Of a stretch of 64,000 nt of DNA, positions 57,801 to 64,000 are shown in pieces (within the stretch, counting starts at the first letter, position 1; each line of letters opens with the position of its first letter). The translations under genes were made by a program, and so were the position numbers. The DNA lies in assembly GCA_963693305.1 (NCBI GenBank), contig OY855908.1, forward strand, positions 8,283,001 through 8,347,000. Reading direction: 5' to 3'. The notes under the pieces were generated by a model, which searched no databases, was not told where the DNA came from, and saw only the letters and a list, made by a program, of their open reading frames with translations. The DNA comes from Meandrina meandrites. Taxonomy: Eukaryota; Cnidaria; Anthozoa; Scleractinia; Meandrinidae.

Positions 57801-60298
57801 AATTATGACAAAGTAAAGAAAGAAAATTAGCTAATTCTTTCACAAAAGCGTAATTAATAGGGGAAACAATACACGAGAAAAGCAGCTGGGGGCTACAAAG
57901 AACAATGAAAAGGCAATTAAAACAAAGTCATTAAGATTCAAATAATTGATTGCATTCTGCCATTCTCGCGATATCTGTCGACGACAACAAGCTACTGTTT
58001 GCGAAAACGTACGATTCGCATTAACAGTGTCGATCAGCGATTACGTCAAACGCACTTACGAAAGATTATTTGTGGGCGCAGTGAGAAGCCGAGCACCTCT
58101 TTGAACGCAAAAGTGATTCGAATAATGTTTTAAGTTGTGTTCACTCGATCGATACATAACAAAGAAAGGTCGAAGTGCAAATAGTTTTTAATACTTCTTG
58201 ACACGTTTATTGGATAGCAGGGGCAATGTGAAGTAAAATTTTGTTCTTTTCCCACGTCTGTTGTAGATTACAAATATTTTGTTCTTTTCCCACGTCTGTT
58301 GTAGATTACAAATGCACTTGAAACAGAACATTATGAGCACAATTTGGTGGGAAGCCATTCAGCTAAGCCCTATTCAAAATAACACGATAAACTAACGTGA
58401 CTGAACAATTTGACATTTCGATTCTAACAAAAACACTGTATTTGTAGATGGGTAACTCGGATGAGTTACTCGTTGTTACCCTAGTTTTTAAGTATCGTCA
58501 AAGGGCTCTGTCGTAAGCAACGAAAAACTGATCACAATTTTGTTTGCAAATATTTCGAAGAGATTACATCTCTGAGATAACCCCACTGAGAGGTCACACC
58601 ATTTAAATGGACCCTGTGCTAAATATTCTAATCCTGTACATGTAGTGACCATTCTTGGTCTAGTCGGTTCGTTAAAACTATGGTAGGCTTTAAAAAATAA
58701 AATAATAAAAAATGCCCCTAAAAATCCCGTTTCACATTGTCACGTACTGTTCAAATGAATTGCGCAAACACGCTAATTGATTCTATGTTGGTCTTTTACC
58801 GCGCCATTTAAGGGCTTAACGCTATAACAATTTTTGAAATAAACAAGATTTTAGCGAACGCAATTAATTATATTGACACAAGACGGTGCACATGCTGAAG
58901 ATCACGAGAAAGAAAATAAAGCGGACGATGCAGAAAAAAAAAGCAGGAAGGTTAAAACATACCTTTTACAAATTATGAGTAAGATATAGATGCACCTGTA
59001 CACGGTCTCGTTGTTCTCTGAAATTACCTTGTAGCTCATCTCGAACTAAAAATCAAAATCATGCTCCACCGATTTCAGACCAAAAAGGCAAAATTTTAAT
59101 CCTATTTAGGTAAGTTCAAACTCACGGCCTCTTTGGCGCGGATCATAACAATAGATCATGTATAGAGGTGCATCCTCCCTCGGGCTTTATTGAAACATTC
59201 CTTGGCAAAGACTGTTCGTTTCCGAAAGAGCCGACGATCGATTTTCTTAGTATTTCAAGCCTCAACTGAAGGGTTTGTTCCGACCTCAACATGAATCGCA
59301 TGACCGCAAAATGTCTAGTTCGACATAAAGCAAAAACCAAACGCGTCAATCAGTGAACATTATCACGCTAATGTATCACGCCTCCGCCACTGTCACCCTG
59401 TACTATTTACAGCAGCTAGCGCATTTTATTAACACCTCTCAGGTTTGCGTTCCCACTTCATCGCCATGGATATTTTATTGACTTTTACTGGCATGATAAT
59501 TTGACTAAATGGAGGATAATTAAGTGTTGAAAACTTGCTACTCACCTACGAGCTGTGCTTCAGCACCTGATAAGAGATCAGACGATATTGCTGTTAGTGT
59601 CAAATCGGGACATTGCATGCACAAGATATTCCTTTAACGGGCGTTTAACATTCAAGAAGAAAACGTGCCGGCCAGGTGAGCCGAGCTCGTTGTTGATATT
59701 TGAACTGGAGTCACGATAAACGAAACACGAAGCGAGCGCGAATTTTTCCACTCATAACCAAGAGATCGACTGTAAATTTGACAAATCAATTACCTACTAC
59801 TTGATATTCGATTGTTGACTGACATTTAAGCGCTCGAGCGCAAGATAGGAGCAGAAGTTTCTTTGCAGATATCATGGAAGACACTTCAAAACCAAGCGAA
59901 AGCTTTTAAAATGGAGATGAATCAACAACTTTCTTTAACTAATGCCCGAAGACAGTTTGGGATTCGAACGAAGACTTTTATTTTGGTTAACTTTTAAATG
60001 CACTTCCGTCCAGTAGTTTGGCTTCAGTTCGGGAAAGCTTGTGAACACTTTCCATTTGCAGTAATTAGAAGAAACAAACGCCGATTAAAATGTTCTTAGA
60101 ACAATTCCTAAATAGACGTGCATCTTAAGGTGCCGGTGTCGCATAACTTATGGCCAGAGTTTCAACAAAATTAATGTTGAAGGTAATAAAGTCTAAACAA
60201 ATTAACTTCTCTAAAAAGATGAGGAATAGCTTACCTTGCCGGATCACCACCAAGACATAATTGACAAGCAGGAATACAAGAGAAAATGTTCGCTCCAT
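46518..60298 (-). CDS. Multi-domain CUB/discoidin protein with inactive trypsin-fold domain, 14 exons
   Basis: Exons, 5' to 3': 60298-60235, 59566-59546, 57229-56825, 56387-55974, 55021-54629, 54054-53659, 53082-52678, 51128-50803, 50554-50413, 50009-49657, 49192-49051, 48440-48060, 47630-47450, 47094-46518. All have GT-AG ends and matching phases; the sum is 4200 nt (1399 residues plus stop). Domains: signal peptide 1-27, CUB1-5 (about 31-140, 165-275, 303-410, 434-540, 566-670), F5/8C at 701-855 and 858-1019, CUB6 at about 1029-1135, trypsin fold 1149-1399. Pro/Thr-rich linkers join the CUBs. His1204 and Asp1253 of the triad are present, but the Ser position is Gly1348 (C-Y-G-D-G-G-G-P) and there is no R-I-V-G-G activation site. 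Secreted; CUB and discoidin modules bind protein or glycan ligands, so an adhesion, scaffold or decoy role is inferred. Ovochymase and MASP proteins combine CUB with S1; neuropilin combines CUB with F5/8C. I know of no named family with this exact order. Confidence 0.85.
47450..47630 (-). CDS. Pseudoprotease exon 13: trypsin fold, His region
   Basis: Acceptor TCATCTCCAG|GG gives [15 protein letters not shown] and V-L-T-A-A-H-C are conserved. The positions that should read R-[IV]-V-G-G read P-D-G-S-A, so zymogen cleavage and N-terminal insertion are not expected. Donor CAAACG|GTAATT, phase 2. 181 nt. Confidence 0.85.
48060..48440 (-). CDS. Pseudoprotease exon 12: CUB6 (atypical N-terminus)
   Basis: The acceptor CCTAACAG|AA is weak but is the site that fits phase 1; it gives E-P-S-R-A-V-T-E-C. 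The first cysteine is not followed by G-G as in CUB1-5. K-D-Y-V-E-I-R-N-G and G-K-Y-C-G are present. Donor GAGAAAG|GTATGT. 381 nt. Confidence 0.75.
48590..48930. repeat. Repeat with two 62-bp direct copies in an intron
   Basis: AATTGTTTTAGAAGAAACTC...GGATTGCAGTC at 48611 recurs as AATTGTTTTAGTAAAAACTC...GGATTGCAGTC at 48872. GCGAATAGAAA occurs between and beside them. It probably is a decayed transposon between exons 11 and 12. Confidence 0.55.
49051..49192 (-). CDS. Pseudoprotease exon 11: second F5/8C domain, C-terminal part
   Basis: Acceptor GTTTGGCAG|GT gives V-F-H-G-N-K-D-R-A and ends R-T-E-L-Y-G-C. The length, 142 nt, and phases are identical to exon 9, so the two F5/8C modules arose by duplication. 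Donor TGGGAG|GTGAGT. Confidence 0.85.
49657..50009 (-). CDS. Pseudoprotease exon 10: second F5/8C domain, N-terminal part
   Basis: Acceptor TTTATTCAG|AT gives [10 protein letters not shown], then LTASSAW, RLNL, WPQGWTA, W-F-Q-V-N-L, ATQGYG. Donor GAACAAG|GTGATT. 353 nt, phase 1 to 0. Confidence 0.85.
50413..50554 (-). CDS. Pseudoprotease exon 9: first F5/8C domain, C-terminal part
   Basis: Acceptor TTATTACCAG|GT gives V-L-D-G-N-S-D. It ends R-M-E-L-Y-G-C, the closing cysteine of discoidin domains. Donor AAACTTG|GTAAGC. 142 nt, phase 0 to 1. Confidence 0.85.
50803..51128 (-). CDS. Pseudoprotease exon 8: first F5/8C domain, N-terminal part
   Basis: Acceptor TTCTTCAAG|AA gives [10 protein letters not shown], then LTASSMW, RLNN, WPQGWSA, W-L-K-V-S-L, ATQGYG and W-V-E-S-Y, the core discoidin pattern. 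It enters in phase 1 and leaves in phase 0 (ATAAAG|GTAGGT). 326 nt. Confidence 0.85.
51401..51560. mobile_element. 160-bp TIR element in intron
   Basis: The ends TGAGGGTAGCAA (51401) and TTGCTACCCTCA (to 51559) are perfect complements. TAGA flanks both sides. Inside, TTTTCACGCGTCA.GGTC.GAT/AAT.TTTGCCC is repeated in tandem. It is noncoding. Confidence 0.7.
51747..52064 (+). pseudogene. Unrecognised open frame antisense in intron, possibly transposon-derived
   Basis: A frame of about 105 codons without an ATG runs between a TAA at 51744 and a TAA at 52062. It includes [10 protein letters not shown] and [16 protein letters not shown], which looks coding in composition. The last part runs into the TIR element at 52005. 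I cannot name a family; a fragment of a retroelement or transposase is the likeliest reading. Confidence 0.25.
52005..52491. mobile_element. 487-bp TIR element with many GCGTTAATTT subterminal repeats
   Basis: Left end CCTTATTACAGGAAATTAAC and right end GTTAATTTCCTATAATAAGG are inverted copies flanked by TA on both sides (52003-52004 and 52492-52493), as expected for TA-duplicating elements. GCGTTAATTT occurs about ten times, in clusters near each end. No transposase frame. Confidence 0.75.
52497..52625. mobile_element. Short fold-back element
   Basis: Arms TAGCCTGAGATCA (52498-52510) and TGATCTCAGGCTA (52612-52624) enclose a loop with long T and A runs (AGAACCTC- and TTCTTTTTT-like complements). 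The terminus resembles that of the element at 17-109. It lies directly beside the 52005-52491 element. Confidence 0.65.
52678..53082 (-). CDS. Pseudoprotease exon 7: CUB5 (divergent)
   Basis: Acceptor GATTTTTAG|AG gives [13 protein letters not shown], and [10 protein letters not shown] where the other CUBs have R-Y-D-F/Y. Donor CCAACGA|GTAAGT, phase 1. 405 nt. Confidence 0.8.
53144..53170 (+). repeat. (ATTT)n microsatellite
   Basis: A run of about seven TTTA/ATTT units in the intron between exons 6 and 7. Confidence 0.8.
53659..54054 (-). CDS. Pseudoprotease exon 6: CUB4
   Basis: Acceptor TTTCCTGCAG|CT gives [19 protein letters not shown] and G-T-F-C-G are seen. Donor AACAG|GTGAGT. Phase 1-1, 396 nt. 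Confidence 0.85.
54629..55021 (-). CDS. Pseudoprotease exon 5: CUB3
   Basis: Acceptor TTATCCTCAG|AG gives E-C-G-G-V. Four cysteines, [20 protein letters not shown], then a PPGPSPSP linker. Donor CCAAAG|GTAAAG. Phase 1-1, 393 nt. Confidence 0.85.
55974..56387 (-). CDS. Pseudoprotease exon 4: CUB2
   Basis: Acceptor TGTCTTTCAG|GA gives G-C-G-G-H. Four cysteines with SPNYPKSYP and C-R-Y-D-F-V-E-I-R. The linker is strongly Thr/Pro/Ala-rich and probably O-glycosylated. Donor CGAAAG|GTAAGC. Phase 1-1, 414 nt. Confidence 0.85.
56825..57229 (-). CDS. Pseudoprotease exon 3: CUB1
   Basis: The acceptor CTCTTTCAG|AT gives D-D-C-G-G. Four CUB cysteines, NYPLDYP, C-Q-Y-D-Y-V and R-D-G are seen, ending in a Thr/Pro linker. 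The donor CAGAAG|GTTTGT is weaker than the others. Phase 1-1, 405 nt. Confidence 0.8.
58238..58313 (+). repeat. Perfect 38-bp tandem duplication
   Basis: Two identical 38-bp copies, each starting ATTTTGTTCTTTTCCCACG (58238 and 58276) and ending GATTACAAAT. Perfect identity implies a recent event. It lies in the intron between exons 2 and 3 of the pseudoprotease gene. Confidence 0.85.
59546..59566 (-). CDS. Pseudoprotease exon 2: 21-nt microexon
   Basis: Between the acceptor CTCTTATCAG and a strong donor GTAG|GTGAGT lie 21 nt encoding A-E-A-Q-L-V in phase 1-1. Its inclusion puts an A-x-A motif right after the hydrophobic core, giving a good signal-peptidase site (AEA|QL); skipping it also keeps the frame but leaves no such site. 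Confidence 0.6.
   Translation of the reverse strand: MLKHSS
60235..60298 (-). CDS. Pseudoprotease exon 1: signal peptide
   Basis: ATG at 60298-60296 opens [12 protein letters not shown] followed by more hydrophobic residues. The donor is CGGCAAG|GTAAGC, phase 1. A longer frame in another phase covers the same DNA but has no signal peptide and does not fit the next exon. Confidence 0.75.
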
Positions 60299-60299
60299 C

Positions 60300-63200
60300 C
60301 TCCCAGATGCCAGTGGAATTCAAAAAACACTGAAGGAATGCTAGGAGTGAAGCTGTCTGTGTTGAGTACTCAGGTGTTACAGCATTTATGCAGATGCGCA
60401 TTGAAGCAAGGAGTTTCATAAGAGGCTTTGAGGTCATTCTGGTATCTTCACATATATTAATCTGCCGGAACGCTTCAATGACCTTCTAGTACGAGTTCGC
60501 CGTCCAACCAATCACAACACACGATCCATAAAAGCAATTCTCAGACACTCGTGTTCGAGTCATCGTAATTTACATAAGAACACATATTGTCCACACAAGC
60601 GGAACTGCCCCGTATTTTCCATCGGGAATATTTACCAACGTCTTTAAAAGTCATCCTGTGATCGAATCGCGTTGTTTCTTTTCAGTATTCTTTTTCAGTT
60701 TAAAATGATTCTACCACGGTAGCAATCGTTATGGGGATCGGTAGGGGCAAAACTGGGAAATACATAGCATTGCATGAAGTGTGAGCATCAAGTTGACTTT
60801 ATCTTGTTTACCTTTTTTTCTTGAAAAAAAAAAGAGATTTAAGAAACGAAAAACAACAACAAAGGCGCGACAGGAAGCTCTTTGTTTTCTTGTAGAATTA
60901 TTAGCGACTTACGGCAACTATCAAACGGATCGTAGCTCGAAGCTTAAAATTAGATTATAAACGATTTAAATAAGTTTCTTAGGCTTCTTTCAACAGAAAG
61001 TGTCTCCATAAATGACAAGAACGGGTCAAAAAGCAATGTATGTCCGGCGAATAAATTAAAATCTGTGCGTATTATCAAAAAGCAAATCAAATGGTTCGGG
61101 ATCAGTTTTGCCACCCAACCACACGAAACTCCAATAAATTATATTAGCAAGTTGAAGAAAGTTCGCGTTCCCTCCTACAAAATATATCACTTGGTACTGT
61201 GACGAGACTTTGTTGTTTAACTTATTTGACCTGCTTATCGTATTTCCAAAATACAGGTTTTTTTTATCAATTTCTTTGTGTTAATAGCGAATTTACATTA
61301 ATAGCCTCAACTGACAAGGCAAAGTTAAGACTACCACGTATGTACAGAATTAACGGTCGCTCATAAAGCTTATAATCCCAAGCAAAGCCAGTTTGCAAAC
61401 TGGTTATCACACGGGCTGAAATATCATATGAACGTAGATGCGAGGGTTTATATGACAGTCGTTTTTCTTGAAATGAACACAAGGACCAAGGAAAATACCT
61501 GCACGTCAGACTACTAGACCATACATAGGTGTGTTAATCAAAACGTTTTACATGTAAAAGGAACAAAATGCACCGCACCTTCTGCAACGACGCGCCTGTA
61601 AACTTTGACTCTCCAATTGGGTGGCTACAATAACCACAAATTCTTTGTGTGAGTCGAGTGGCGGTAACAATAATGGGTGGGGTCCTCAGGTAAGAGAACG
61701 ACTTGAATACATACGAGGAAAGCCTTCCGGTGATAAGTGGTGCTTGAGTTTTGTGGTTTTGTGCATCGTATAGGAAGCGAGAGATGCGTGTTGGACACAA
61801 AAAGCTCCAAAGGGTGAGTTGTCTCAGTCAAATGATCAGATTTCACAGAGTTGCGACAAAGTTATAAGGTATGAAACCACTGTAACTAGGAGGGAACCTA
61901 AAAACAACACAAAAACAAAAACTCGCCCACGCAGCGCACACCGATGTACTGGTGGGAAGAAATAACAGCTATAAACCGCAACTCTTGCAATTCATTAAAC
62001 GATAAGATCGACATGAACATGGTACATTTTCATGTACCGTCTCTAAAGAAGGGTTACATGGTTCTGGTGGTTATTCAGCTGGTATTAACCATCGTGCAGT
62101 TTGGAAGAATCAATGCCTTGATTTTTTCACAATAGCAGTGCATGACTTGAAAATTAAAAGAGCTACAAATCAGTCTTAAATGGATTATGTTGGTAAATGC
62201 TTTGACTTAAAAGAAAAAAAATCTAGTGTGGCATTGGAAACCTGAAAATAGCATGACGTTAGAAAATGAGATTAGAAGCCCAGGCATGCAGCATATTCAA
62301 TCAGCGGCTCGTTGGCAAAACATCAATAAGTTCTGTGAAACAAGGAAATGTTATCGTGATCGAAAGACTTCCATTTATGTTTAATTTAGTTGATAACCGC
62401 CATGGTACAGCAGTATCGACTACCAGCTTTACATGAGCCTTATGAAATGCGGAAGTCGGTAAACAAAACAAACATCGTAAAGTTGAGAGTAATGTTGCCA
62501 AGATTTTATTTATCATCAACTGATCTTGCTGAAATGGATTAAGGGCGACCAGATCATTCTTCAGCGGTTTACTAGTTAAGCAACACATACATTTTGTATA
62601 ATTTTGATTCATTTCTTTTCTATTTACTTTAACAAAAATCTCGCCAAATCAACCATTAACAGACTGGCCTTAAAAACAAATTTAAACGCGGTATTGCGTG
62701 CACCGAAACGTGCCTTGCATGTAATTGAATTGATACTGTTAAGACATTGTAAAACAGAGGAAAAGTGACGATGTCACCTGATAAGATATCACTGAAGTAA
62801 TCGACGTTTATTACCAGACGGCGTGTATTGTCAAACGATTGAAATGTTTCGCAATTGATTTGTTACATTGCAATTCAACCCTTAACCGCCTCGTTGCATC
62901 TGATACTGTATATGAAATGTCATGAAGTGTCTTTTACTTAGGAAGAGCATTAAAATCCATACGTCTCCTTCGGAAGGACGAAAACACAAGATGCTGCTTG
63001 GAAGGACTCTGGAGGCCAAGCTTAACCCGTGGAGGAGTATGAGGTTCGACGATGTCCCAAACGTGGGGGTTTGGAACGTCAATGGCCAACAAATTTGCAG
63101 CATCCAGATGACCTGTGTAGTTTACGTTCATAGCACAATTAAACAAGCGAATTTGCGTCGTTCTTTGATCTAATTTTTGCTTGTTAAAAGGAGAGCCAAA

Positions 63201-63917
63201 ACATGACTTTCAAATTGGCTCTCTAACAAATGGAAAGTCCCTGTTCACTACTGTTTGCAATAAAGGTTGGCCAAGCTTTTACCTGGAATAGTTTTACGTG
63301 GTAGAATTGCATGCATCTGTGAACCAAGGCAGCATAATACCTTGCAATCCGTTCATTCAGAGCTTTTATTTTGCAATTTTCATGATACCGAGGACTTTTA
63401 TGTAAAAACCGCATTTCTTACGTTTTCGAGTCCTACATCTAAATTTTTTAGTAAGAATAAATTACTTCTATTCACAAATAACCCTAGCCTATCAGTATAA
63501 GAGAAATGAATTTTAAAATAAAAAAAGCGGATGATAAAAGGTTATCTAAATAACTTGGAAGTTTACAAAATAAATTAAGCTGCTTGATATCGGATTGACG
63601 GATAAACAGGAAATTATCCAGTTTCAGCAGTAAAGGTCATGACAAAAGGAGAAAAATGTAAATACATCCAAGTGAAGTTCATTGCGAGTAAGAAACTTTT
63701 TTACCTTGAATATTTTTGCAACTAAGATTCATTGTGCGACGATGGGCGGCGAAAAGAGAACGACAGAATAAGGACTAGTTTTAGCCACTAGAAATTGCGT
63801 ACCACTACATTCCAAAGGACTAGTAAACAGCACCCTAAGCACACTCAGTGTTAAACGAAAGTGCGCACACAGGAAACTGACCTCTACATATACCACACAA
63901 TAAGTTACAGTACTTAC
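60300..63917. other. Region upstream of the pseudoprotease gene
   Basis: The promoter and any 5' UTR exon of the minus-strand gene should lie here, but I see no definite TATA box or start site. Open frames are short and conflicting. No repeats with clear ends were noted. Confidence 0.4.
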
Positions 63918-63980
63918 CAGCATTTATCGCAAAATCCATAGCGTAAATTCCGTCATTATTGCAGATACTTTTATCAGCAC
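63918..63980 (-). CDS. Possible 63-nt exon of a further minus-strand gene
   Basis: On the minus strand, ATGATTAG|GT ... GCTG|GTAAGT bounds 63 nt, open in phase 1-1, reading A-D-K-S-I-C-N-N-D-G-I-Y. The donor is strong and the acceptor is poor in pyrimidines. I do not recognise the protein; its other exons would lie on either side. Confidence 0.25.
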
Positions 63981-64000
63981 CTAATCATTCAGAATACAAT

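Noticed and set aside
60231..60437. 68-codon minus-strand frame ending at the same donor as pseudoprotease exon 1
   Set aside because: It is in a different frame from the signal peptide and its phase does not join to the microexon or CUB1.
1..64000. CRISPR arrays, operons, bacterial ribosome binding sites
   Set aside because: None seen; spliced genes, SINEs and MITEs show the DNA is animal nuclear.

Overview
The window is animal nuclear DNA, most likely from an anthozoan cnidarian such as a stony coral or sea anemone. The base composition is AT-rich. Its genes are split by GT-AG introns, and the intergenic DNA is full of small fold-back DNA transposons and tRNA-derived SINEs. The species call is inference from gene content (AIG1/GIMAP-like GTPase, bursicon-like cystine-knot hormone, PRSS23-like protease, CUB/discoidin protease) and repeat style; nothing in the sequence names the organism.

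Four protein-coding genes can be supported. (1) A plus-strand two-exon AIG1/GIMAP-like GTPase of about 455 residues at 2975-6011. (2) A plus-strand secreted 11-cysteine cystine-knot protein of 120 residues at 28480-28842, bursicon/glycoprotein-hormone-like. (3) A minus-strand PRSS23-like serine protease at 38226-40810, with a probable upstream exon near 41572 and an intact His-Asp-Ser triad. (4) A minus-strand 14-exon gene at 46518-60298. I could join its exons with consistent splice phases into one open frame of 1399 residues: signal peptide, five CUB domains, two F5/8-type-C (discoidin) domains, a sixth CUB and a trypsin-fold domain. In that last domain the catalytic serine is glycine and the usual R-[IV]-V-G-G activation site is missing, so the protein looks like a catalytically dead, multi-domain adhesion-type pseudoprotease.

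Layout: 1-700 holds a fold-back element with an 8-bp duplication, a SINE fragment and a larger palindrome. 3-6 kb is the GTPase gene with another fold-back element in its intron. 6-28 kb has no gene I can support; it holds palindromic MITEs (7.6, 10.9-11.1 and 24.9-25.3 kb), a CGTC-rich minisatellite, two tRNA-headed SINEs and a diverged local duplication at about 18.6-22 kb. 28.4-28.9 kb is the hormone-like gene. 30.3-31.6 kb is a dense repeat cluster, including a 477-bp inverted-repeat element that carries a tRNA-like sequence and a minisatellite. 38-41.6 kb is the PRSS23-like gene and 46.5-60.3 kb the pseudoprotease gene, whose introns hold several more elements. The right edge may carry one exon of a further minus-strand gene.

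The two S1-fold genes lie on the same strand about 5 kb apart, one apparently competent and one apparently dead. That suggests an extracellular or matrix/immune setting, but a functional link between them is inference only. All coordinates were read by eye; splice sites were chosen by consensus and reading-frame continuity, not by transcript data.
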